From Bordetella parapertussis (GTDB lineage: Bacteria > Pseudomonadota > Gammaproteobacteria > Burkholderiales > SG8-41): DNA of 57,567 nucleotides. Under the pieces are notes generated by a model. The model saw only the letters and a program-made list of their open reading frames with translations, was not told the origin of the DNA and searched no databases. Both the position numbers and the translations under genes were made by a program. Below, piece after piece: positions 8,332 to 15,564 of this stretch (the stretch's first letter is position 1; every line of letters starts with the position of its first letter). The stretch is from contig CAMDLH010000016.1 in NCBI GenBank assembly GCA_945901405.1, positions 1 to 57,567 on the forward strand, in the 5' to 3' direction.

Positions 8332-9501
8332 CTAAAACGCATACTCCGGCCCATCCACATACTTGAACCGCTCAAGTGCGTCGGCGCGTAGCGTGAAGCC
8401 CAGCCCCGGTCTGTCGGGCGCATGCACGTAGCCATCGCGGATGTCGTAAGGCTCGTTGAACAACTCGTTCATCATCGGCATGTAGCCTTGGCTCACTTCA
8501 AGCACGTGACAGCTCGCCGCCGACATTGCGACGTGTATGCTTGCCGCGAACAACACGCCTGCGCCCCATGCGTGCGGCGCCAGGCGTATGTCGTGCGCCT
8601 GCGTGAGTGCCGCGATGCGGCGAATTTCGGTCAAGCCGCCGGCGCGCGCCACGTCAGGCTGCGCGATGTCGATGGCTTGGTGATCGAGCATGCTCTTGAA
8701 GCCGTAGCGCGAAAACTCGCGTTCGCCGGACGCAATCGGAATGCGTGTCGATCTGCGCACCTCCGCCATGCCTGCGTGATTGTCGGGCGACACTGGCTCC
8801 TCGAACCACGCGATGTTGAAAGACTCCAGCGCCTTGGCAAGGCGTATCGCCACCGGGGTTTCCAAAGACGCATGTGCATCGACCATCAGTTCGACATTGG
8901 GGCCGATGCCGCGCCTTGCTGCTTCAACTCTGCGCACGCAGTTCTCAATCGAAAAACCGTCACGGCCCACCACGCGCATTTTCACCGCGGTGAAACCCTT
9001 CGCGGCATAACCGCCAAGTTCTGCTTCGGCCTCATTGCCTGCTGCCCAGCCACCGCTGGCGTAACCGCGCACCTTGTCGCGCACCGCGCCCAGCGCCTGA
9101 TACACCGGGATGCCCATGGCCTTGGCTTTCACATCCCAGATCGCAATATCCACGCCGGAGATCGCCTCCATCGCCATGCCGCTGCGGCGGCTGGTTTCCG
9201 CCTGCGCCACGCCCCGCTCCAGCGCGGGTTTGGCGCGCGAGCCGTTATACATTTTCTCGAAAATGCGTTCGGAGAACATCGGGTCTTCGCCCACCACTTC
9301 GGGCGCAAGCTCGTGCTCGACAATCGCGGCGATGACCGGCGGTGTACCGAGCGCCGCGCCCATGCCGGTGAGGCCCTTGTCGGTTTCGACGATGATCAAC
9401 GTCGCGTCGCTTTTCACCTTGGTGCCCAGATCGGTGCGGTGTTGGCGCTCGCGCGGCACCGGGTCGGACATCGGGATGGCGCGGACTTTGGTGATTTTCA
9501 T
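8332..9501 (-). CDS. Mandelate racemase/muconate lactonizing enzyme family protein
   Basis: A 389-residue enolase-superfamily enzyme that abstracts the alpha-proton of a carboxylate, using Mg2+ to hold an enolate. The capping domain starts MKITKVRAI. The barrel shows a KMR base motif (AVKMRVVG), metal ligands Asp in MVDAHAS, Glu in WFEEPV and Glu in ASGERE, an Asp in QPDVARAGG and the basic His in LAPHAWG. The His plus KMR arrangement places it in the mandelate racemase-like group, typically acid-sugar dehydratases or racemases. A GGAG precedes the ATG. Substrate unassigned. Confidence 0.9.
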   Translation of the reverse strand: MKITKVRAIPMSDPVPRERQHRTDLGTKVKSDATLIIVETDKGLTGMGAALGTPPVIAAIVEHELAPEVVGEDPMFSERIFEKMYNGSRAKPALERGVAQAETSRRSGMAMEAISGVDIAIWDVKAKAMGIPVYQALGAVRDKVRGYASGGWAAGNEAEAELGGYAAKGFTAVKMRVVGRDGFSIENCVRRVEAARRGIGPNVELMVDAHASLETPVAIRLAKALESFNIAWFEEPVSPDNHAGMAEVRRSTRIPIASGEREFSRYGFKSMLDHQAIDIAQPDVARAGGLTEIRRIAALTQAHDIRLAPHAWGAGVLFAASIHVAMSAASCHVLEVSQGYMPMMNELFNEPYDIRDGYVHAPDRPGLGFTLRADALERFKYVDGPEYAF

Positions 9502-9532
9502 GGGAACTCCGAAATCAAAAATTCAAAAACTT

Positions 9533-9702
9533 CTTCGACACAGATTTCACAGATGAACACGGATAAGCTTGCTCCGTGTCGTTCCCGCGCAGGCGGGAAC
9601 CCATAACACAGTGCCACTTGAGACCCCGTGTGGATTCCCGCCTGCACGGGAATGACAGCGGCGGGTTTTAATCTGTGTTCATCTGTGAAATCTGTGTCAA
9701 AG
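9533..9702. repeat. Long imperfect inverted repeat (family A) with a nested REP pair
   Basis: The left arm (from 9533) carries ACACAGATTTCACAGATG and the right arm (to 9702) its inverse, CATCTGTGAAATCTGTGT. The same arms recur near 12845, 32459 and 38118. Inside it, 9578-9656, sits a pair of inverted REP-like palindromes with core TTCCCGCGCAGGCGGGAA and its variant, the repeat also found near 11751 and 40677. The whole element lies between the starts of divergent functions: the 5' end of the enolase-superfamily gene and the 3' end of the hydrolase gene. Confidence 0.75.
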
Positions 9703-9719
9703 GTTTTGATCTTGCTTTC

Positions 9720-10595
9720 CTACTTCGCCATCGTCGATTTATTCAACGACCGCGGATCGCGTCCACGCCAGCGCCCGCTATCCACCTGCGCCAGAAACTC
9801 CGCCGTGACGTTGTTGAAAAACACCGGCTCTTCGAGATTAACCGCGTGCCCGGTATTGGGCACTATCGTCAGCATCGCCGTCGGGCACACGCGCTTGATG
9901 AAGATGCCGGGGTCGAGACAGTTGTTGTCTTCGTCACCGCTCATGATGTGCAGCGGCACGCGGCATTTGCGCAGCGCGGATTCGAGGCTGTAGACCGTCG
10001 GGCGTTTGCCCTGCACGCCGATCAGCGTGTTGGCCGAACCGAGTGCCGAGTGTTTCGCGAACTCGGCGCAAAAATGCGCGAAGCCGCGCGGATTTTTGTT
10101 CTGGAACTGCACGCGCGCCGGGCCGATCTGATAGGGCTTGATCGCCTCCGCCGTGCCGAGCTCGAGAAAGCGCTTGATCATCACCTGGTTGTCGCCGAGA
10201 AATTGCGTGCGTTTGTCCGGGTCGGAGCCGTAACCCGCGCCGATCACCGTGCACGAGAGCGCCATGCGCGCATAACGCAACGCGAAGTGCAGCGTGGCAT
10301 ACGCGCCCATCGAGCAGCCGATGATGTGCGCCTTGCGGATTTTCAGATGCTTCAACACGTTGGCGATGTCGTCGGTGGCGATGGCCTGCGAATATTTTGA
10401 CGCGGATTTCGGCACGTCCGATGGAGGATAGCCGCGCGCGTTGAACGCTATGCAACGATAACGCCGGCTGAAAAACTGTATCTGCTGCTCCCAGCCGTAA
10501 AGATCGTCGGCGAATTCGTGCACCCAGATGATGGGAATTCCCTTGCCGGATTCTTCGTAATAAAGGTTTACTCCGTTCGACAGTGCGTAAGGCAT
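9720..10595 (-). CDS. Alpha/beta fold hydrolase
   Basis: A 291-residue serine hydrolase-like protein. The nucleophile elbow is GCSMGA (Ser), the acid is probably Asp in SGDEDNN and the base His in NTGHAVNLEEP, all in the expected order. The oxyanion loop reads WVHEFADD. A GYPPSD motif after RCIAFNARG is common in epoxide hydrolase/dehalogenase-like members and carboxylesterases. AAGGAGAG lies upstream of the ATG. The binding-protein gene at 10641 is upstream on the same strand, 45 bases away, so the hydrolase may act on the solute that protein binds. Confidence 0.88.
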   Translation of the reverse strand: MPYALSNGVNLYYEESGKGIPIIWVHEFADDLYGWEQQIQFFSRRYRCIAFNARGYPPSDVPKSASKYSQAIATDDIANVLKHLKIRKAHIIGCSMGAYATLHFALRYARMALSCTVIGAGYGSDPDKRTQFLGDNQVMIKRFLELGTAEAIKPYQIGPARVQFQNKNPRGFAHFCAEFAKHSALGSANTLIGVQGKRPTVYSLESALRKCRVPLHIMSGDEDNNCLDPGIFIKRVCPTAMLTIVPNTGHAVNLEEPVFFNNVTAEFLAQVDSGRWRGRDPRSLNKSTMAK

Positions 10596-10640
10596 GTTCT
10601 CTCCTTATTTGTAAGTAACTATTTGTTTTTAACGATAAAT

Positions 10641-11615
10641 TTACTCCAGGCGCAAATTGGCATCGCGCGCCACTTGCGCCCACTTCTTGATTTCGGTTTT
10701 GACGAACGCGGTGAACTGCGCCGGCGTACTGCCCACACCTTCAGCGCCCATGCCCGACAGACGTTCCTTGATATCGGGCAACGCCAGCGCCTTCACCGTC
10801 TCGGCGTGCAGCCGGTTCACAATCGCGCCAGATGTGCCCGCGGGCAGAAACAAACCGTTCCAGCCGACGATTTCATAACCTTTCAATCCGGCTTCGTCGA
10901 GCGTGGGCACATCGGGCACCAGCGCCGAACGCTTAAGCCCGCTCAACGCCAGCACGCGCAGCTTGCCTGACTTCACGAACGGCAGCGTGCTCGGAATATT
11001 TTCCAGCATCAACTGCAACTGCCCGCCGACCAGATCGGCGAGCGCCGGCCCGCCGCCTTTGTACGGCACGTGCGTCATTTGCAACCCAGCCATCGACTTC
11101 AGCATCTCGCCGGCAAGATGCGGCGTGGTGCCGGGGCCGCCAGAGCCGAAATTGAATTTGCCGGGATTCGCTTTCGCATGCGCGATGAAATCCTTCAACG
11201 ATTTCACCGGCAGCGACGGATGCACCACCAGTATCAGCGGCGCGGAGGCAACCAGACTCACGGGTGCCAGGTCTTTGTCGGTGTCGTAAGGCAGCTTTTT
11301 GTAGAGACTCGGATTCACCGCCAACGTGAGACTCATCATCAACAGCGAGTAGCCATCGGGCGACGCCTTCGCCACGATGTCGGTGCCGATGATGCCGCTG
11401 GCGCCGCCGCGATTGTCGATGATCACCGTCTGGCCGGTGCTCTCGCCGATTTTCTGCCCGATGATGCGCGCCATGATGTCGTTCGAGCCGCCGGGTGCGA
11501 AGGGGACTACCAGCCGTATCGGTTTATTCGGATAGGCGCTTTGTGCATGCACGCTTGAACTTGCACAAGCCAGCAGCGCGGCAACACACATCAAGGGACG
11601 CAACACGGTGTTCAC
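10641..11615 (-). CDS. Bug-family tripartite tricarboxylate transporter substrate-binding protein
   Basis: A 324-residue periplasmic solute-binding protein. Signal peptide residues 1-24 end in SVHA before QSAYPNKPIRLVV. The ligand-loop sequence is FAPGGSNDIMAR, followed by IDNRGGASGIIG and VPYKGGGPALADLVGG. It is the upstream member of a likely two-gene unit with the alpha/beta hydrolase at 9720. The region before its start holds nested repeats rather than an obvious promoter. Confidence 0.93.
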   Translation of the reverse strand: MNTVLRPLMCVAALLACASSSVHAQSAYPNKPIRLVVPFAPGGSNDIMARIIGQKIGESTGQTVIIDNRGGASGIIGTDIVAKASPDGYSLLMMSLTLAVNPSLYKKLPYDTDKDLAPVSLVASAPLILVVHPSLPVKSLKDFIAHAKANPGKFNFGSGGPGTTPHLAGEMLKSMAGLQMTHVPYKGGGPALADLVGGQLQLMLENIPSTLPFVKSGKLRVLALSGLKRSALVPDVPTLDEAGLKGYEIVGWNGLFLPAGTSGAIVNRLHAETVKALALPDIKERLSGMGAEGVGSTPAQFTAFVKTEIKKWAQVARDANLRLE

Positions 11616-11686
11616 TGAAAACCTCGCACGGAACGGATGGTGGAGAATTCTACCCTTAAGCCTGTGGCTGCACTTGCTTCAAAAGC

Positions 11687-11920
11687 TTCACCGCAGAGGC
11701 GCGGAGGCGCAGAGGAAACGCAAAGAAAGACCAAAGTCGATTCGCCACTTCGTCATTCCAGCGCAGGCTGGAATCCAGTGCGTTCATTCATGCGAAGCAT
11801 CTGTATTAGCGCCTACGGCGCACGTTACAACCTGGGTTCCAGCTTGCGCTGGAACGACGATTTTGGTCAGGAATGTTTTGCTGTTCTCCGCGCTTCCTCT
11901 GCGCCTCTGCGGTAAGGCAG
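11687..11920. repeat. Family B inverted repeat with a nested REP-like pair
   Basis: The gene-free 315 bases between 11615 and 11931 are mostly repeat. The outer arms are CACCGCAGAGGCGCGGAG (11689 on) and, inverted, CTCTGCGCCTCTGCGGTA (about 11898 on); the same family recurs at 26652-26751. Between them, 11751-11859, are two inverted copies of a TTCCAGCGCAGGCTGGAA palindrome, a sequence variant of the REP at 9578. The order, REP pair inside a longer inverted repeat, mirrors the element at 9533. Confidence 0.7.
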
Positions 11921-11930
11921 TCATACACAA

Positions 11931-12809
11931 TCACCGCGCCGACTGAGTAACGACACGTATCCCCACCAGCACCATCACCGCCCCGGCAATTGCCACCGCG
12001 CCTAACGTCTCGCCCAGCAATATCCACGCAAAGAGTCCCGCCATCACCGGCTGCAACAGCAGCCCGACAGAAGACAGTGTCGCCGGCAAATGCGCCATCG
12101 CATACGCGATCAAACTCTGCCCGGCGACTTGCGAAATCACCGCGAGGCCGAATACTTTCCACCAGCCGGCAAGTGTTGCCGGCATGAACTGCTCGCTCGA
12201 CAACAGCGCCATCGGCAGTAAAAACGCCGCCGTCACCACGCTGCTCACCGCCATGATGCGCGCGGTGTTGACCGTGCCGCGCAGCCGCGTCACGGTGAGT
12301 TGATAGGCGGCGTAGAACATCGCGGTGATCACGCCGAGTATGTCACCCGTCACTTCGGTGCCGTGCAATTTGAAATCGCCACCGATCAGCATCATCACGC
12401 CCACCAGCGCGGTGGCGAGTCCCGTGACGAACCTTGCGTTGGGCCGGCTGCGCCAGATCAGCCACGCTGCCAGCGTTACAAAAATCGGCGCGAGATTCGC
12501 CAGCAGCGTCGCGTTGGCCACCGAGGTCAGCACTATCGACCAGTGCCAAACCGCAAGATCGCCCGCGAAGAAAAATCCGGCGGCGAAGAGCAACCCGCGC
12601 GGGTTTGTTGCAGGCACGGCGGCATCGCGGCTATCCCACCATGCCCAAGCCCACAAAAATGGCAGCGCCAGAAACACGCGCCAGAACGCCGTGGACACCG
12701 GCCCGGCTTCGCTTACCTTGACGAACAATGCCGAAGTGCCGATGCACGCCGCGCCGGCGAATAGCGAAATCAGTGCCAGTGTGCGTGTGCGGCTGGGCGC
12801 GTCAGTCAT
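11931..12809 (-). CDS. DMT-superfamily (EamA) transporter
   Basis: A 292-residue inner-membrane protein with two EamA repeats and about ten hydrophobic segments. The N-terminal repeat has GAACIGTSALFVKVSEAGPV followed by FWRVFLALPFLWAW, and the C-terminal one has VGLLLQPVMAGLFAWILLGE, the usual end of the family. Such carriers export or import amino acids, nucleotides or other metabolites; the substrate cannot be deduced. It is a stand-alone gene with repeat elements on both sides. Confidence 0.9.
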   Translation of the reverse strand: MTDAPSRTRTLALISLFAGAACIGTSALFVKVSEAGPVSTAFWRVFLALPFLWAWAWWDSRDAAVPATNPRGLLFAAGFFFAGDLAVWHWSIVLTSVANATLLANLAPIFVTLAAWLIWRSRPNARFVTGLATALVGVMMLIGGDFKLHGTEVTGDILGVITAMFYAAYQLTVTRLRGTVNTARIMAVSSVVTAAFLLPMALLSSEQFMPATLAGWWKVFGLAVISQVAGQSLIAYAMAHLPATLSSVGLLLQPVMAGLFAWILLGETLGAVAIAGAVMVLVGIRVVTQSAR

Positions 12810-12844
12810 GTTTGTCCGCGGGCAAGCGGTTCAGCTTCAAGACC

Positions 12845-12922
12845 TTTGACGCAGATTTACGCAGATGGACGCAGATAACCCGCGGAAGAATCTGCGCAAA
12901 TCCGCGTAAATCTGTGTCGAAA
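12845..12922. repeat. Family A inverted repeat
   Basis: Arms of the type TTTGACGCAGATTTACGC (left) and GCGTAAATCTGTGTCGAA (right), imperfectly complementary. It fills the gap between the EamA gene start and the SnoaL-like gene end. It has no T-run, so it is unlikely to be a standard intrinsic terminator. Confidence 0.7.
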
Positions 12923-12960
12923 AAGCTTTTGACTTTGATCCGAGCATCTACCATTCCTGC

Positions 12961-13359
12961 CTATCCCCCGCCCCCGCCATCGTCGCCAATCTGCTTCCAG
13001 TAACTGTCCTTGCGCGCGATCTTGCCGTCGCGAATGACGTAGATATCGCAGCCGCGCGCGTCGATGCGACGGTCGTCGGCGTAGCGGCCAGTAACGCGAT
13101 AGGTGCCGACGACGCGGTCGCCGGAGTAAATCAGATCGGTTTCGGAGAAGCGCAGTTCGGGGATTTCTTTTGCGCGTGCCGCCATTGTCGCGGCAACACC
13201 TTCGCGCCCGCGCACGATTTTGCCGTGCGGCGCGTCGGGGCCGGCGGCAAGTATCCACTCGAAATCATCGGTCACGCATTCGAGTATGGCGTCGACGTCG
13301 CCCGAATTGAAACCCTTGCCCATTTTTTTCAGCAGCGCCAGCGTGGCTTCGTTGCTCAT
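12961..13359 (-). CDS. SnoaL-like/NTF2-fold protein
   Basis: A 132-residue cone-fold protein of the NTF2/SnoaL type. Visible features are FNSGDVDAILECVTDDFEW, a conserved lip-region GREGVAATM, and the end strand DIYVIRDGKIARKDSYWKQ. Members are polyketide cyclases, ketosteroid isomerases or binding proteins, and this sequence does not settle which. The start at 13359 has GGGAGA nearby and is chosen because the longer frame runs into the crotonase gene out of register. It begins two bases after the crotonase stop, so the two form an operon. The C-terminus ends in a short glycine run. Confidence 0.85.
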   Translation of the reverse strand: MSNEATLALLKKMGKGFNSGDVDAILECVTDDFEWILAAGPDAPHGKIVRGREGVAATMAARAKEIPELRFSETDLIYSGDRVVGTYRVTGRYADDRRIDARGCDIYVIRDGKIARKDSYWKQIGDDGGGGG

Positions 13360-13361
13360 GT

Positions 13362-14138
13362 TTATCTCCCGGTGAATTTCGGCTTGCGCTTCGCGATGAA
13401 GGCGGCCATGCCTTCCTTCTGATCCGTTGATGCGAACAGCATCTGATTCCCCTTGGTCTCCAGCGCGAGCCCGGTGTCGAGCGGGCTGTCCATGCCGCGC
13501 AGCACGCATTCCTTGATCTGCTCGACGGCGAGCGGCGGCAATTCGGCGATTTGTTGCGCCATGGCGATGGCGCGTTTTTCGACCTCGGCGTCGGCGACGA
13601 CTTCGCTCACCAGCCCCAGCTCGAAGGCTTCTTTTGCGCTGAACATATCGCCGGTCAACAGATAACGCATTGCCTTGTATTTGCCCACCGCGCGCGGCAG
13701 GCGTTGCGTGCCGCCGCCGCCGGGGATGATGCCGATCTTGACCTCGGGCTGGCCAAAGCGCGCGCCCTCGCCGGCGATGATGATGTCGCAGGTCATCGCC
13801 AGCTCGCAGCCGCCGCCCAGCGCGAAGCCGCTCACCGCCGCGATCACCGGCTTGGGGCAGGCCGCAATCGTGCGCCACAATTTATGCGTGCCGCGCAACA
13901 ACATGTCAATCGTGCCCGCGCCCGCCATCTCCTTGATGTCCGCCCCCGCAGCAAACGATTTTTCATTGCCGGTGAGCACAATGCAACGAATAGATGGATC
14001 GTCACCCATCTCGGTCAGATGCTTCGCCAGCAGCTTGCGCACTTCGAGATTCAGCGCGTTGCGCGCGTCGGGGCGGTTAATGCGCACGAGGCCCACGCCC
14101 TCGGCGGGGCGCTCGGCGAGCACAACAGGGTCAGTCAT
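13362..14138 (-). CDS. Enoyl-CoA hydratase/isomerase (crotonase) family protein
   Basis: A 258-residue crotonase that hydrates trans-2-enoyl-CoA. It has the CoA-binding FAAGADIKEMAG, the oxyanion-hole GFALGGGCELAM with the first catalytic Glu, and PEVKIGIIPGGGGTQRLPR with the second. Both Glu residues are in place, so true hydratase activity is likely. The length is normal and the protein is cytosolic. It is the upstream gene of a pair with the SnoaL-like protein. Confidence 0.92.
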   Translation of the reverse strand: MTDPVVLAERPAEGVGLVRINRPDARNALNLEVRKLLAKHLTEMGDDPSIRCIVLTGNEKSFAAGADIKEMAGAGTIDMLLRGTHKLWRTIAACPKPVIAAVSGFALGGGCELAMTCDIIIAGEGARFGQPEVKIGIIPGGGGTQRLPRAVGKYKAMRYLLTGDMFSAKEAFELGLVSEVVADAEVEKRAIAMAQQIAELPPLAVEQIKECVLRGMDSPLDTGLALETKGNQMLFASTDQKEGMAAFIAKRKPKFTGR

Positions 14139-14466
14139 GATGTCTACCTGGAAATATTTTCAAACGGAAGCCCGAAGAATACCCGCTTGCGCAGGTAAAA
14201 CTACCGCGTCCATAAATCGCACCTGCGACTAACTTCGTGTTAGCATTTTTGCCTGTGTAAAAACATAATAAAAACAATCACTTACCGCGAACCTCTGAGC
14301 CGCCGGTCGTGCCGACATCTTCACGGCTTACAATGTCGTTTTGCGCAATTGCGCGTAATGACAACTCCAGATCACGTTGGCACAAACCCCGGCACTGACA
14401 GCGGCGCTTGCAACGGACCGCGGCTTTCACAAGTCCCCGCGCTACTCAAGGTTGGCCCGCAAATCT

Positions 14467-15459
14467 ATGCGCGTCGTGGTCGAGGCTATCGGCCCGCGAT
14501 GGATATTTGCCTGCGCATGCACCGCGCTGATGTGCGGCGCGCACGCGCAGCAACCGCAGGCTGGCTACCCCGCGCGCCCGATCCGCATCGTGCTCGGCAT
14601 CGCGCCCGGCGGCGGCACCGACATCGTCGCGCGCGCGGTGGGGCAGAAACTCACCGAGCGCTGGGGCAAATCCGTTGTCGTTGATAACCGTCCGGGTGCG
14701 AACGGCGCGATCGCGTTTGATCTGGTGGCGAACGCCGCGCCCGATGGGTACACGCTCTACGTCGGCACGCTATCGAACGTGGCCTCCGCCACGCTGATCA
14801 AGGCGGTGAGCTACGACACACGCAAAGCCTATGCGCCAGTGGTGCAGATGACCACGCAGCCGTACTTGCTGATCGTGATTCCATCGGTGCCGGCAAAGAC
14901 CGTGAAGGAGTTCATCGCCTATGCCAAGGCCAACCCCGACAAGCTCAACTACGCCTCGTCGGGCAACGGCACGATTTCGCACGTGGGCATGGAATTGTTC
15001 AAATCGCAGACCGGCATCAGCATTCAGCACATACCGTACAAAGGCGTGTCGGTGGGTCTCGTCGATATGATCGGCGGGCAAATTCATTCCATGCTCGGCA
15101 GCGCGCTGACGGTGTCGTATCACGTCAAGTCAGGCCGCCTGCGCCCGCTTGCCGTGTCGAGTCTCAAGCGCTCGCAGGCGTGGCCTGAACTGCCGACGAT
15201 TGCCGAATCGGGCGTGCCGGGCTTTGAGGCCAGCAACTCGCACAGCCTGTTCGCGCCCGCGGGCACGCCAGCGGTGGTGGTGCAGATGCTCAACGAGGAA
15301 ATCAACCGCATCATGCGCGAGCCGCAGATGACCGCCAAACTCGCCGCCGACGGCGCGGAAGCCGTGCCGCCGAACACGCCGGAGGAATTCCGCAAGATTT
15401 TCATGGCGGAACACGCGAAGTGGGAGCAATATTTTGGAAAATCGTCGAGTCAGAAGTAA
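14467..15459 (+). CDS. Bug-family tripartite tricarboxylate transporter substrate-binding protein
   Basis: A 330-residue binding protein if read from the ATG at 14467, which gives a clean signal peptide ending CGAHA before QQPQAGYPARPIRI. An in-frame ATG at 14377 would add 30 polar residues before the signal and is less likely. The ligand loop is IAPGGGTDIVAR, with VDNRPGANG and IPYKGVSVGLVDMIGG. It is followed 18 bases later by a perfect 48-bp palindrome and then the UGSC selenoprotein gene, all on the forward strand. Confidence 0.9.
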   Translation: MRVVVEAIGPRWIFACACTALMCGAHAQQPQAGYPARPIRIVLGIAPGGGTDIVARAVGQKLTERWGKSVVVDNRPGANGAIAFDLVANAAPDGYTLYVGTLSNVASATLIKAVSYDTRKAYAPVVQMTTQPYLLIVIPSVPAKTVKEFIAYAKANPDKLNYASSGNGTISHVGMELFKSQTGISIQHIPYKGVSVGLVDMIGGQIHSMLGSALTVSYHVKSGRLRPLAVSSLKRSQAWPELPTIAESGVPGFEASNSHSLFAPAGTPAVVVQMLNEEINRIMREPQMTAKLAADGAEAVPPNTPEEFRKIFMAEHAKWEQYFGKSSSQK

Positions 15460-15477
15460 ACAGTAAATAAATTTTTA

Positions 15478-15525
15478 GCCACAGAGTATCCCAAACCCGC
15501 GCGCGGGTTTGGGATACTCTGTGGC
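15478..15525. repeat. 48-bp perfect palindrome
   Basis: The 24-base half from 15478, with GCCACAGAGTATCCC then AAACCCGCG, is repeated as an exact inverse to 15525 with no loop. It lies between the binding-protein stop (15459) and the selenoprotein start (15565), 39 bases before the latter. There is no T-run on either side, so it is not a typical intrinsic terminator. It may be a hairpin in a joint transcript, an operator for a dimeric regulator, or a repeat element; I did not find a second copy. Confidence 0.85.
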
Positions 15526-15564
15526 AGATTCGGTATTGCAGTTCTCACGAACAAGGAGCACACC

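Noticed and set aside
8422-9606. 394-codon forward ORF
   Set aside because: Antisense shadow of the enolase-superfamily gene, extending into the repeat.
9533-9702. CRISPR array
   Set aside because: The repeats are inverted, not regularly spaced direct repeats, and there are no spacers or cas genes.
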